Shown in pieces: positions 20,509 through 31,524 of a stretch of DNA of 64,000 nucleotides; position 1 is the stretch's first letter, and every line of letters begins with the position of its first letter. The notes beneath the pieces are model-generated. The model did no database searches and was not told the origin of the DNA. It was given only the letters and a program-made list of their open reading frames with translations. A program made the translations under genes and the position numbers. The stretch comes from Ahaetulla prasina (lineage: Eukaryota > Chordata > Lepidosauria > Squamata > Colubridae). The stretch spans positions 132,053,580 through 132,117,579 of the forward strand of contig NC_080542.1 in the NCBI RefSeq assembly GCF_028640845.1. The letters are read 5' to 3'.

Positions 20509-21095
20509 TGCAGGTAGTCCTTAACTTACAACCATTTGTTTAGAGACCACTTGAAGTTAAAATGGTATACAAAAAAAATGTCTTATGACCATTTGAGCCT
20601 TGGTGGTGCAGTGGTTAGAATGCAGTACTACAAGTTAATTCTGCTGACAGCCAGCAGTTCAATTTTCACTGACTCAAGGTTGACTCAGCCTTCCATCCTT
20701 CCAAGGTCAGTAAAATGAGGACCCAGATTGTTGTAGGCAATAGGCTGACTTTGTAAACTGACTAGAGAGGGCTGTAAAGCACTATGAAGCGATGTATAAA
20801 TCTAAGTGATATTGCTATTGCTATTTCTCCCCCTTATAACTGTTGCAGCATCCTGATGATCACATGATCAAAATTTGGGCACTTGGCAACTGGTATGTAT
20901 TTATGATGATTGCATTGTCATGGGGTCATGTGATCATCACTTGTAAACTTCTAATAATCTTCCAACGAGCAAAAATCAATGGGAAAGCCAGATTCACATA
21001 CAGATTAACAACGGTACCCTTAATTTAGCAACTGTGTTTATTCACTTAACAGTTGTGGCAAAAAAGGTCATAAAACGGGGCACAACTCACTGACT
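20509..21095 (+). mobile_element. Tc1/mariner-type MITE split by a Sauria-type SINE
   Basis: The left part begins TTTGCAGGTAGTCCTTAACT; the right part contains TTAACAGTTGTGGCAAAAAA and CACAACTCACTGACTGTCTT. The SINE at 20588-20830 separates them. The family is the same as at 3968-4292. The right terminus is not sharply defined. Confidence 0.7.
20588..20830 (+). mobile_element. Sauria-type tRNA SINE
   Basis: Head GGTGGTGCAGTGGTTAGAAT (A-box region), B-box-like GCAGTTCAATTTTCACTGAC, body CAAGGTTGACTCAGCCTTCC and GTAAAATGAGGACCCAGATT, then the tail AAGTGATATTGCTATTGCTA. This order is diagnostic of the lizard and snake SINE family. Length about 240 bp, full-length. Confidence 0.9.
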
Positions 21096-21252
21096 GTCTT
21101 GGGTTCATTTTGGTCATATGTTGAGAATAACCTATAACCAATTTAATTTCTGACTATATTTTAAGGAATGCTGGATTGGAAGAAGAGGAACATGGTTTTA
21201 AAACTGAAGGAAGAAATCCTCATAACCTGCACCATGGTAATGACATTACCCT

Positions 21253-21423
21253 GATCCCCACAAATAAAACAAACAAAATGTTAAAAAGTTATGATATTTA
21301 TATAGTTACTTACCAAACACATCTGAATTATATTAAAGTAACCAAAATACCTTTACAATCCCCGAGGCATGTCACAACTTTTGTGCACCCCTAACGTTTG
21401 GAAATTGAAAGTTGAAAAATTTG
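21253..21423 (+). repeat. Unclassified repeat X, copy 2
   Basis: Partner of 9062-9232. Shared core phrases include GTTAAAAAGTTATGATATTT and CACATCTGAATTATATTAAA. The left and right flanks differ from copy 1. Confidence 0.8.
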
Positions 21424-21429
21424 ACAAAC

Positions 21430-22826
21430 CTTACAATGTGTAAAGGATGCACAAGGCAAACTGAGAATGTTTGTTTCCTACCATCAGTATATCAGATATT
21501 AGTTCATTGAAAAATAGCAGATATGTTTAAATCAGCCATTTTGAGCATTAGAAATTGTTAAACATGATTACATCTTTAACATGCCAAGAATCTCCTAAGC
21601 CATTATTACATTGCCAAAGCTTTTATATTAGCTGCAGATCTCCATCACAACAAATCGTAATGAGTTTTCTCAGCAAATGGATCATTATCCTGATAGTTGG
21701 TGTTGTGTTTTTTTTTTTTGCATATTAGGATGTAATCCTATACATTTGTGGGAGTAAGCATGAAATTAAGGTTTACTTATCTGTACTTAATGGGGCTTTC
21801 TAAGTAGTGCACAAGATTGTAATAATCTCTTTCTCGCTTGCTCTCTTTCTCTCTCTCCAATCACACATACACACATACACACACACACACACAATGTTTC
21901 AGAAAGATTCAGATGTGTACCATTTCATCTGCTGAATCTTTGAACAATGCACGCTACAAATCTTTTAACACGACAATTATAAGATGGAAGAAAGAGATGC
22001 TTCTCTCCCCTCTTCACCGCCCTCCCCCCCTCAACAATCAAATCTTCTTCTATGCAGAGGAAAGAAACCCACCACAAATCTGTACTGGAATCTGTGCCAA
22101 AGCAGAGATTGTGGATGCGGAGTTAAATGGTAATGCTTTGGCTGCTGTTCAAGAAAGCACAGATGCTCCAAACACCTTTTTTGAATTTTTAACACTAACC
22201 ACCTGTCAATCAAATCTACAATGGAAATGAAGCAAACAGAGCATGTTGCTATTCCTAGATTGTGAACTAAAATGGGCTATTAAGGGCAAGTTTGAAAGAT
22301 TTCTGAGTTTACAACATTTGTGCCTCTGGATTAATATATATATATTACACTCTGGATTTAACCATTATCTCTGAAACAGTGTAACTCACACCATGACTGA
22401 CAGCAGCATACTGATCCAGCCATCTTTTATCAAGTGGCGTTTATTTTAAATGCACACAATTCATCATTTATAGTAAATCAGCAGATTGCTCGTTCTAGGG
22501 GAAAGAAAATAACGAGGCAAATAGCGAGAGGCAGCATTAAACAGGCCAGAGAAAAATGATATATTGTTAGCTCAGAAGCCAGCATAAAGGGATAATTTCT
22601 TTAGCCTTTCATTTTGCAGTGGGCAGAGGAAATAACCAGACAAGCTGATATCCCACATATCTTCCTTCTTTGCTTCTCTTTTTTTATCATTCAGATATCA
22701 CGCTCAGCCGTATTTTGCTGAAGAATGGTTTATTGCATAGAATATCTGTTTGTGTGTGTGCACATGTGTGTATCCACACACATGAACACACACAGTTTTG
22801 AGTTAGCTTGGATTCCTGAGAACTAC
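21430..22826. other. Unassigned stretch with an (AC)n array
   Basis: An (AC)n run of about 14 units lies at 21863-21893. The 130-codon frame over 21838-22230 passes through it and has no recognisable motif. (GT)-rich and (CA)-rich segments near 22745-22795 form a small imperfect inverted repeat. No gene is supported. Confidence 0.4.
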
Positions 22827-22834
22827 ATGGATAA

Positions 22835-23007
22835 AAGTGGTAGGATTCTACCGGTTCTACCCGGTTCGGAAGAACCAGTAGCGGCAGCTGTAGGAGACTC
22901 TGCCCACCCGCCCAAATGTCATCACAGATGCTCTGCACATGCGCAAAGTGGCCCGTGTGCACTCACATTTGCAAACTAGTAGCGAAGGTAAGTGAATACC
23001 ACTACTG
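22835..23007 (+). mobile_element. hAT MITE, CAGTGGTGGG family
   Basis: Starts AAGTGGTAGGATTCTACCGG and ends GTGAATACCACTACTG. Flanking octamers ATGGATAA (22827-22834) and ATGGACAA (23008-23015) match at 7 of 8. The interior GCTCTGCACATGCGCAAAGT matches the 12811 copy. Confidence 0.88.
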
Positions 23008-23201
23008 ATGGACAATTTTCTTGGCAAATATTTAATAGTGGTTTGCCATTGTCCTCTGTCTTTTTAGAGATGAGAAAAAGTGATTGACCCAAGTTCACGT
23101 AGTTGGCTTAATGCTTAAGACATGACTAGAAATCAGAGTCTTCTGTTTTCTAGCCTGGTGTCACAATACCATTATTTGGCTTCATGCTGCTACACCTAGG
23201 C

Positions 23202-23338
23202 CAGTGTTGCCCAACCTTGACAAGTTTTAAGATGTGTAGATTTCAATTCTCCTTTCCAATGACAGGAATTCACCAGCATGTTAACAGGGGGATTCTGAGA
23301 GTGAAGCCCAAACATCTTGCTAAGTTTGAACAATGCTG
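23202..23338 (+). mobile_element. Probable hAT MITE, CAGTGTTGCCCAACCTTG type
   Basis: Left end CAGTGTTGCCCAACCTTGAC and right end AAGTTTGAACAATGCTG are imperfect inverted repeats. AGATTTCAATTCTCC and GAATTC phrases are as in the 6075 element. The flanking octamers agree poorly (4 of 8), so it is old. Confidence 0.55.
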
Positions 23339-23469
23339 TTATAAGCCATAACCTATGGTTTGTGAGTCATAATGACTATGTTCTCAAATGCTAAACTAAA
23401 ATCAACCAGATAAGCGTTTATTTTGTATTATCCCAAAGGCATTATTCCAGAGAACAAGTAGTGGCATGA

Positions 23470-23860
23470 AATCCTATACCATTTCAGACAAATGGTTATC
23501 CAATATCTTCTTAAAAACTTCCAGTGTTGAAGCATTCTTCTTAGTTCTAGGTTGTTTCTCTCCTTAATTAGTTTCCACCCATTGCCTCAGGTTCTTTGGA
23601 GAACAGCTTGACCCCATCTTTTCTGTAGCAGCCCCTCAAATATTGGAACACTGCCATCATATCATCCCTAGTCCTTCTTTTCACCAGATTAGACATACCC
23701 AACTTCTGCAACCATTCTTCATATGTTTTAGCCTTCAGCCTCTTAATCATCTTTTCTTTACTCTTTCCAGAGTCTACATCTTTATTATCATATAGTGACC
23801 TAAACTGGATGCAGTATTCTAAGTGTGGTCTTACTAAGTGTGGTTTTTATAAAGCGGTAC
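23470..23860 (-). mobile_element. CR1-type LINE, 3' region fragment
   Basis: Forward strand CATTTCAGACAAATGGTTAT through ATGCAGTATTCTAAGTGTGG. Reverse translation gives KRRTRDDMMAVFQYLRGCYR, matching the RT C-terminus of the CR1 copy at 42640-43440. The terminal ~60 bp is lost, and a short internal segment is deleted near 23560. Confidence 0.8.
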
Positions 23861-23869
23861 TAATGCTTC

Positions 23870-24784
23870 ACTTGATTTAAATTATAGAATTCAATTTCCA
23901 ATGGAAAGCCAAATGGGCCACTGAATGCCAAAAACACAGGAAACCATATAAATGATCCCACAAAAAAAGTGCCAGACTTTGAACTACCATAGATCGACAC
24001 TACCATGAACATACCAGGATCAACAATCCTGCATCTTGCATCCTGCAAAGCACAGCATTTGCTGGGACACACTGTATAAATGGGCATGGTATCCTCTTCT
24101 CAGTGCAACTGTGACGTCCCACCTCAAACTGCAGATCATATAGTGACCAGCTACAAGCTGAGGACATATACAGAATGTGATTTTTTTTCATATAAACCAC
24201 CAATCTCCAACCATTCTGATTTTGTGAACCAGCAAGAGGGGAAAGGGAAAGAAAAGAGAATGATTATGCATCAGTGGTGGGCAGGCTTGCAGCTCCATTT
24301 GTGTGAGCAGTGGGCACATGCACCTGCCCCTTGCACAAATGGCAGTGTGTGTGCTTGCACACTCAACCACTGCTTATGCAAGTAGAGCGGCATGTGTTTG
24401 CACTCTCACCTGCCGTTTCTATGACCCAGTTCCAAATGGGCTATGATCTGTGCACTGGTACTGGTACTGGAAATGATACTGCATTTCTTTCTTTTTAACT
24501 TCTTTTTATTTTTCAAACAACAAGACATGACAAACATAAACACAAAACATATACTTCCTTTTTACAACAGTTTCGTAACTGTAGTCTTCTATTACATTTT
24601 TCCTCTACTCTTCGTTTAATATACTTATTCTTATTGTCCCATTATCTCTTATTTTTATATATATTCCTTCACATATAGTATTAAAGCTATATATTATTCT
24701 ACAAACATTTTTCATTTGTGACTTTTCCCATTCATTCTTATTTACTATTTCTCATCTCCATACTGCATTTCAATGGTTAGATGG
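23870..24784. other. Mostly unassigned; possible hAT fragment and T-rich LINE 3' UTR
   Basis: At about 24264 CAGTGGTGGGCAGGCTTGCA looks like a hAT left end without a clear right partner. From about 24490 to 24770 a pyrimidine-rich stretch (CTTTTTATTTTTCAAACAAC at its start) resembles the reverse-strand 3' UTR of an L1-like element, similar in style to 38455-38830. Neither assignment is firm. Confidence 0.3.
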
Positions 24785-25086
24785 CCTAGACCAGTGGTAG
24801 TCAACCTGGTCCCTATCGTTCACTAATAGGTGTTCCAGCATTCATGGTGGGCGGTAGGGGTTTTGTCCGATACTGAAGCACTTTCCTTTTTTTAAATTTA
24901 TTTATTTATTTATTAAATTTTTATACCGCCCTTTTCCCGAAGGACTCAGGGCGGTGTACAGCCAGAGTAAAATACAAAATATATACAATTAAAACGGATT
25001 TAAAATATAAAATTACTAAATGGCTCAGAATTAAAATGAATTTAAAATTTAAAATATTACTAAAACCCAATTTAAAATCAATACAT

Positions 25087-26940
25087 TTATGCCAGTCCCG
25101 CTTGGATGAATAAATATGTTTTTAGCTCACGACGGAAGGTCCGAAGATCAGGCACTTGACGTAGACCAGGGGGGAGTTCATTCCAGAGCGTCGATGCTCC
25201 CACAGAGAAGGCCCTACTCCTGGGGGCCGCCAGCCGACATTGTTTGGCGGACGGCACCCTGAGGAGACCCTCTCTATGAGAGCGTACGGGTCGGTGGGAG
25301 GCATAGGGTAGCAGCAGGCGGTCTCGTAAGTACCCGGGTCCTAAGCCATGGAGCGCTTTAAAGGTGGTGACCAGAATCTTGAAACGCACCCGAAAGACCA
25401 CAGGAAGCCAGTGCAGACTGCGAAGCAGTGGTGTTACGTGGGAGCCATGAGCGGCTCCCATTACTACTCGCACAGCTGCATTCTGGACTAACTGCAGCCT
25501 CCGGGTGCACCTCAAGGGCAGCCCCATGTAGAGAGCATTGCAGTAATCCAGCCGAGATGTAACCAGAGCGTGAGTGACTGTGCATAAGGCATCCCGGTCA
25601 AGGAAGGGATGCAACTGGTGGACCAAGCGGACTTGGTAAAAGGCCCTCCTGGAGACGGCCGCCAGATGTTCATCAAAGGACAGCCGTCCATCCAGGAGGA
25701 CGCCCAAGTTGCGAACCACCTCCTTTGGAGCCACTAACTGCTTCAACAGTCAGCTGCGGATGCAGCTGACTGTACTGGGGTGCCGGCATCCACAGCCACT
25801 CCGTCTTGGCGGGATTGAGCTTGAGTCTGTTTCTCCCCATCCAGACCCGTACAGCTTCCAGGCACCGGGACAACACTTCAACCACTTCGTTGGCGTGGTC
25901 CGGGGTGGAAAAGTACAGCTGGGTATCATCTGCGTACAGATGATAACTCACCCCAAAACCACTGATGACCTCACCCAGCGGCTTCATATAGATGTTGAAC
26001 AAGGTAGGCGAAAGAATTGACCCCTGAGGTACCCCACAAGTGAGGCACCTCGAGGACGACCTCTGCCCCCCTGTCAACACTGTCTGCGACCGGTCGGAGA
26101 GATAGGAGGAGAACCACCGATAAACGGTGCCTCCCACTCCCAATCCCTCCAACCGGCGCAGCAGGATACCATGGTCGATGGTATCAAAAGCCGCTGAGAG
26201 ATCTAATAGGACAAGGGCAGAGGAACAACCCCTGTCCCTAGCCCTCCAGAGGTCATCCACCAACACGACCAAAGCCCTCTCCGTGCTGTAACCGGGTCGG
26301 AAGCCGGACTGGAACGGATCTAGATAGACAGCTTCCTCCAGGTGCCGGGGAAGTGCCATGCAACCACACTCTCTACAACCTTTGCTAAAAAGCGAAGGTT
26401 GGAGACTGGACGGTAATTTCCCAAAATAGCTGGGTCCAGGGAAGGCTTCTTCAGGAGATGTCTCACCACCGCCTCTTTCAAGGCGGCAGGGAAAACCCCT
26501 TCAACCAAAGAAGCATTTATAATCCCCTGGAGCCAGCCTCGTGTCACTTCCTGAGCAACCAGTACTAACCAGGAAGGATACGGGTCCAGTAAACATGTAG
26601 TTGCATGCAACCTCCCCAGCAGCCTGTCCACGTCCTCGAGAGCCACAGAATCAAACTCATCCCAAATAACCTCCACAAGACGTGTCTCTGCCATCTTGGC
26701 TGAATCATCGCAATCTTGGTCCAAGCCATCACGAAGCTGAACGATTTTATCGTATAGATAACTGTTAAACTCCTCAGCTCGTCCCTGTAGGGGGTCATCC
26801 CGACCCTCCTGTTGAAGGAGGGAATGGGTCACCCGAAACAGGGTGGCCGGGCGGTTATCTGCCGATGCAATGAGGGTGGAAACGTAGGAACGCTTCGCCT
26901 CCCTCATTGCCATTAGGTAGGTCTTAGTAAAAGACCTCAC
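25087..26940 (-). pseudogene. L2-type ORF2, reverse transcriptase part with two frameshifts
   Basis: Three overlapping reverse-strand frames (26940-26320, 26359-25673, 25746-25087) read in order as one RT. Seen are LGNYRPVSNL, FQSGFRPGYSTE, the catalytic LLDLSAAFDT, GVPQGSILSP, and YADD (codons at 25936-25925). The C-terminal frame has the thumb motif NLGVLLDGRLSF, ALYMGLPL and LHGLGPGYLRD, and ends FIQAGLA. Phase changes fall within about 26320-26359 and 25673-25746. The catalytic aspartates are intact in sequence, but the protein cannot be made whole. Short decay suggests moderate age. Confidence 0.88.
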
Positions 26941-27111
26941 TAGTGTCCGATCAGCCTCAGAACGACTGGACCTCCAAATACTCTCTAGGCGTCTTCACCG
27001 GCGTTTCATCTCTCTCAGCTCCTCGGAGAACCAGGGAGCCAATTGAGATCTACGCTGGGTCAGAGGCCGCAAAGGCATGACACGGTCCAAAGCCCCAGCC
27101 GCGGCCTGTTC

Positions 27112-28365
27112 CTAAGCCGCAACCAGTTCTTCAGTCGTGCCGTGGGTAAGATCCTCAGGAAACGGCCCAAGCTCCGTCAGGAACCTCTCCGGGTCCATCA
27201 GGTGCCTGGGACGGAACCAACGCATTGGCTCCGTCTCCCTGTGGCAGGGAGCAGCGGTCCGAAAGTCTAGGTGAAGGAGAAAATGATCTGACCATGACAC
27301 CAGTTCTTTCACGATATCTCCTAAAACCAGATCATTTACCCACTGTCCAGAGATAAAAATCAAGTCTAGCGTGCCTCCCCCAATGTGTGTAGGGCCATCA
27401 GTTACTTGAATCAGGTCCAAGGCCATCATGGAGGCCTGGAACTCCTGAACCACCGTCGATGACAAGCCGGCCGATGGCAAGTTGAAATCTCCCAAGACCA
27501 AAAGTCTGGGAACCTCAACTGCCACGCCAGCAAGCACCTCTAGTAGTTCAGGTAGGGCTGTAGTCACGCAGCAAGGAGCCAGGTACGTGATCAACAGCCC
27601 CATCTGATTCCGGTTGCCCCACTTCACAAGGAGGGATTCACAGCCAGCTATCTGAGGAACAGTGGACTCCCTCGGCTCCAGACTTTCTCTAATCACAACC
27701 GCCACCCCCCCACCCCTACCTTGGGCCCTCGGCTGATGGAATGCACGGAAACCTGGAGGGCACAGTTCAACCAGGGGTACACCCCCTTCTGTGCCCAACC
27801 AGGTCTCCGTAATGCCCATAAAGTCCGCGGACTCCCTCTGAATAAGGTCACAAATCAGGGGAGCCTTGTTGACCACGGACCGGGCATTGCAGAGCATCAG
27901 CCGAAGACCCAAGCTCTGAGGATCTTGACCATCCGGGGAACGAGTGAGGACTGGGGGGCCGGAGCACGTGATCGCTTTTAAACATCGACCACGTGCTCCC
28001 AAAGGACGATATGGCCCCCTGCCTCCGCCATATCTGCCCCTCCCACTTACCGTACTGATGGAATGGTACTCTCTGCTCTGTTCAAACCCCTCCCCCCCTG
28101 TCTTCGGACCAGCTAAAATAGTGTCGTGAGCACGTGCAAGGACTGGACATACCCTCCCCGACGGGTTTCCCCCAACACCCGCCCTTACCCTCCCCCCCTT
28201 TAAAAATTCCCTGTTTAAAAATCCCCAAAGGCTCTTCCTAGACGCATGCCACCTCTGTGGGTCCCAAGACCCGTCATTGAGGCCGGCCCTTGGTAATGCA
28301 GTGGGCCATTCCTGCGAGGCGGGGGCACCCCACAGGCGGAGGAGTTCATGTGCGGAGTATTGCAT
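27112..28365 (-). pseudogene. L2-type ORF2, N-terminal part with apurinic endonuclease domain
   Basis: A 417-codon reverse-strand frame. Residues 1 to about 150 are a Gly/Arg-rich leader. The endonuclease starts near LMLCNARSVVNK, with ITETWL (metal-binding Glu), GDFN at 292-295 and SDH at 359-361; these are catalytic motifs of the APE-type nuclease that nicks the target. The frame ends at a TAG (27113-27115 complement), and a further in-frame TGA falls at about 26995-26997. The downstream RT frame at 26940 is in the same phase, so the two stops are mutations within a once continuous ORF. The true start is uncertain. Confidence 0.85.
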
Positions 28366-29684
28366 GTTGAACAGTAGAGACAGCGAGAGAAAGTCATATC
28401 CTCAGAATGGACAGGCAAGAAGATGGTCCGACCCATGTAAGGCCACTCTGTCCGGTGGTAAGTCAGAGGGGGCCAACACCCATGTGGCAAATAGGTGAGT
28501 AGCGTCGTCATCCCCACCATCGCTGGCACTGTCAATTTCCGGAAAAGGGAGTCCCCCGATAGATCTTATAAAACCGGGTGGAGTCCCCTCCCCCCCTCTT
28601 CCAAACAGGGCGGGGGTCCAAAACCCGTCGAAACCACAATGACCCAGCGAGGAGAATAGTACATGGGGCTAAAAAGGACGCCGTTCTCGAAGCTCACCCC
28701 CCGCGGCCTTATTTCCATGCCGCGGTCTCGTCCTACTTCCAGTACCGATGATAAAGGTGGGTGCAGATGTAAGCTCCACGGATCAGGCGCCAATAGACCA
28801 ATGCGGGCATGGGTCGTGTCCTACCGCATATCACCCCAACCGCCCACACCATGGCCGCCTGCATCTGCATCTCCCATCAGGCCCAGTCTTCGTGTCCACC
28901 ACCTCCGCTAAGGACACATACCTCAGCAGCCCAACAGAGCACTCCTGGGCTGCTGGGAAGATGAAAACCATCCGGTGCCGAGGACGCCAAGATGTCATAA
29001 GACGCCGGGAGAATTGCAGGCCGAAGAACAGCCGGCCACCAGCAGGCCACCAGCAGCAGGCCGCGCGCCTCGCGAAATGGCCGCTCGTCCGCTGCTCACC
29101 GCATCGCCGCCCCCCCGCCCGTTCTCTGCAGCCGCTAACTCGAGAAGGTCCAAAGACTGCTCCTGCGACTGCTGGGATGATAGTCCAGCGGGTCAGGGGG
29201 TACAGGCGGCTCGACGAGTCTCAGGAAGCCACCATTCTGGAGAAAAACATCCCTCGCCGTCTCCCGACTCAGCCGCAAGCCTCCATTCCTCGCGCAATTA
29301 AAAGTCAATTTAATTGACTTTTTTAAAAAATTCATAGCATTATTTAAAAACATTTTCATTAGGTTTTCATAAAATTCCCTGTGACAATTTAAATTTCTGA
29401 AAATATACTAGTTGTATCAGCCGCGCATAAGTTTAGTTCATATTACGTAAGTGAAACTAAATGGCGCTATAGTGCGACCACAAACAAAAGAGCCTCTTCC
29501 CAAAATAGCTTGCGCATCTCCCCCCACACCACCCAGCTGTAACAGACAAGCAGAGCTGGTAGCCGGCGCCCCCCCCCAAACCCAATCCATTATGTGCGAG
29601 AGGCATGTGCAGATGATTTTACTACTAACAGAGATACAAAAGTGGGCAGTAAGTATAAAAAGGTTGACTACCCATGGCCTAGAC

Positions 29685-29969
29685 CAGGAGTGTCAAACTC
29701 GATTTCATTGAGGGCTGCAACAGAGTTCTGTTTGACCTCAGGGGACCATGGGCTGTGGCCAGGTGGGTGTGGCCAGCTTGACATCACTTGTGTCAGGGCG
29801 CCTGTCATGGCCCGAGTGCTCTGCCAGCAAAACAGGCTCCCGAGCTCCATTTTTGCTGGCAGAAGCACCCTGGGCCAGTCCTTTGTTGTTTCCAGGGTGG
29901 CCCTGTAGGCCAGATCTAAGAACCCCACAGGCCACATCCAGCCCCTGGGCCTTGAGTTTGACACCCCTG
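29685..29969 (+). mobile_element. hAT MITE with CAGGGGTGTCAAACTC ends
   Basis: Begins CAGGAGTGTCAAACTCGATT and ends TTGAGTTTGACACCCCTG. It starts exactly where the previous hAT's right octamer GCCTAGAC ends; its own right flank is GCCTAACA (29970-29977), agreeing at the first five bases. The same family is at 37826-38220. Confidence 0.85.
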
Positions 29970-30044
29970 GCCTAACACATTGGTTATTCAACCAATAAAG
30001 ATCTTTTTAACATATATATTTTATTATGTTTTATTAATCTAGGT

Positions 30045-30152
30045 CACGGGTCTGCAAACTTGGCTCTTTTAAGACTTGTGGACTTCAACTCACAGACAAC
30101 TCTGGGAGTTGAAGTCCACAAGTCTTAAAAGAGCCAAGTTTGCAGACCCCTG
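30045..30152. mobile_element. Near-perfect palindromic hAT MITE
   Basis: The 108 bp element has arms of about 48 bp (CGGGTCTGCAAACTTGGCTC... mirrored by GAGCCAAGTTTGCAGACCCC) around a loop near ACAGACAACTCTG. A perfect 8 bp duplication ATCTAGGT lies at 30037-30044 and 30153-30160. Transcribed, it would form a strong hairpin. Confidence 0.93.
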
Positions 30153-30169
30153 ATCTAGGTGAAATGTTA

Positions 30170-30498
30170 GTATATAATGCTAGTCCACATAAGATATGCC
30201 ATACCCAAAATAAATAAATAAAAAACAGGGCTTCTGCAAGTCTGTGTCACAAAGGATCTGCAAATAGAAATGAAGCAAAATAAGTTTTCAAGGGCAATCA
30301 TTTTATCATGGAAGGAAGAGCATATTACTATTATACTATGATTAATAGAGTGCTCCAGATTTGGAAGCAAACCTACTGAACAAAGTTATTTGTACACTCT
30401 GAAAGAGTGTGCACTTTTCAAATATCTCTAGATAAAACCAATATCAAGTATTGTGCATGAAAAATCATATTTTTTTATTTAAACTGAAAAATCATGGG
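30170..30498. other. Unassigned stretch
   Basis: Contains CACTCTGAAAGAGTGTGCAC, a short palindrome near 30397-30416; otherwise nothing recognised. Confidence 0.45.
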
Positions 30499-30499
30499 G

Positions 30500-30681
30500 A
30501 ATAATCATAATCATCATCATCATCATCATAGTTCGACTAGTGATCTGTGATAGGAAATCCAGCATAGTTATCTCGTTTCTGTGTATACTGACATTTTGTA
30601 TACTACTACTACTACTACTACTATTACTACTACTACTACTACTAATACTACTACTACTACTAATAATAATAATAATAATAT
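30500..30681 (+). repeat. R4-like LINE 3' terminus with trinucleotide arrays
   Basis: A (TCA)n run (30508-30530), then GTTCGACTAGTGATCTGTGA through ATACTGACATTTTGTA (an R4-like 3' end matching 31441-31503), then (ACT)n with TTA/TAA variants and (AAT)n up to 30681. The arrays grow out of the LINE terminus. Confidence 0.75.
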
Positions 30682-30682
30682 G

Positions 30683-31520
30683 AGCTGACAGCTGGTATAA
30701 CAAAGCACTGCATGGACAGTTCCTTGAAAAGATCCTGGTTATGGCTGACCAATGGAACATTGAAGAAAGAAACAGAAGGCCTAATTCTTGTGGCCCAAGA
30801 CAAGCCATTAGAACAAATGTAATCAAAGCCAGAATAGAAAAATCTGCTGATGATCCCAAATGCAGATTCTGCAAAGAAGCAGATGAAACCATTGATCACA
30901 TACTGAGCTGTTGTTAGACAATAGTTCAGACCGACTACAAACAACGTCACAACACAGTTGCTCAGATGGTCCACTGGAACTTGTGTCACAACTACCATCT
31001 GCCTGTAGCAAAGAACTGGTGGGATCATAAGCCTGAAAAAGTGATTGCAAATGAGCATGCAAAACTACTGTGGGATTTCCGAATACAGACTGATAAAGTT
31101 TTGGAACACAATACCCTGGATATCACGATTGTGGAAAAGAAAAAAGTGTGGCTAGTCGACATTGCTATACCTGGTGACAGCAGAATTGATGAGAAACAAC
31201 TTGAAAAAGTCACCAGATATCAAGATTTGAGAATCGAATTGCAGAGACTCTGGCATAAACCAGTGCAGGTGGTTCCAGTGGTACTCGGCACACTGGGAGC
31301 TGTGCCTAAAGATCTAGGCAAGCACTTAAAAACGATTGCCACTGACAAGATTACCATTGGTCAGCTGCAGAAGGCCACCTTACTGGGATCTGCTCGCATA
31401 ATTCGCCGATACATCACACAGTCCTAAACGCTTGGGAAGTGTTCGACTAGTGATCTGTGATACAAAATCCAGCATAATTATCTCGTTTGCTGTGTATACT
31501 GTCATAATAATAAAAATAAA
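30683..31520 (+). mobile_element. R4/Dong-like LINE, 3' part
   Basis: A 5'-truncated element whose coding region carries a zinc-knuckle pattern followed by a restriction-like endonuclease region, then a 3' UTR ending CTCGTTTGCTGTGTATACTG and an ATA-rich tail. The 3' UTR phrase also ends the fragment at 30530. A second family member begins at about 31525. Confidence 0.75.
30685..31427 (+). pseudogene. R4-like LINE protein, C-terminal zinc knuckle and restriction-like endonuclease
   Basis: The upstream part (about 30700-30915) reads CRFCKEADETIDHILSCC, a CCHC-type knuckle, then hits TAG at about 30916. The following frame 30966-31427 (154 codons) contains WDHKPEKV, LLWDFRIQTD (residues 35-43), an LDI...VDIAIPGD stretch at 51-71 that fits the PD...D/ExK nuclease core with the first Pro replaced, VPVVLGTLGAV and a LLGSARIIRRY end. 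R2/R4-type LINEs have this arrangement after the RT. The RT itself is missing (5' truncation). The ATG at 30966 is not a real start. Confidence 0.75.
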
Positions 31521-31524
31521 AATA

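Larger units (their letters stand above)
24897..29318 (-). mobile_element. L2-type LINE, near full length
   Basis: About 4.4 kb on the reverse strand, inserted in a hAT element. It has a GC-rich 5' region (28370-29318), an endonuclease and RT open region, a short 3' UTR with GGCGGTATAAAAATTT, and an AATA-rich tail. Candidate target duplication: TTTTTTAAA at 24887-24896 and 29320-29328, but such a T/A-rich string is weak evidence. The 3' terminus (CCCTGAGTCCTTCGGGAAAA on the reverse strand) is shared with the tail of SINEs at 18128 and 38835, so this LINE type probably mobilised them. Much higher GC than the surroundings. Confidence 0.88.
24792..29676 (+). mobile_element. hAT non-autonomous element split by an L2-type LINE
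   Basis: The left end CAGTGGTAGTCAACCTGG (from 24792) and the right end GGTTGACTACCCATG (to 29676) are inverted repeats. Both sides carry an identical octamer GCCTAGAC (24784-24791 and 29677-29684). Only about 105 bp of hAT remain left of the LINE and about 350 bp right of it. The right part has GC-rich islands (GTAGCCGGCGCCCCC near 29560) but no ORF of interest. Confidence 0.85.

Noticed and set aside
25709..26020. 103-codon forward ORF
   Set aside because: Antisense shadow of the L2-type RT.
28215..29317. Several overlapping ORFs on both strands
   Set aside because: They lie in the GC-rich 5' region of the L2-type LINE; frames on both strands are open because of composition and none has a domain motif.
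29451..29991. Cluster of overlapping ORFs of 60-107 codons
   Set aside because: They fall across hAT sequence in all frames with no conserved motif.
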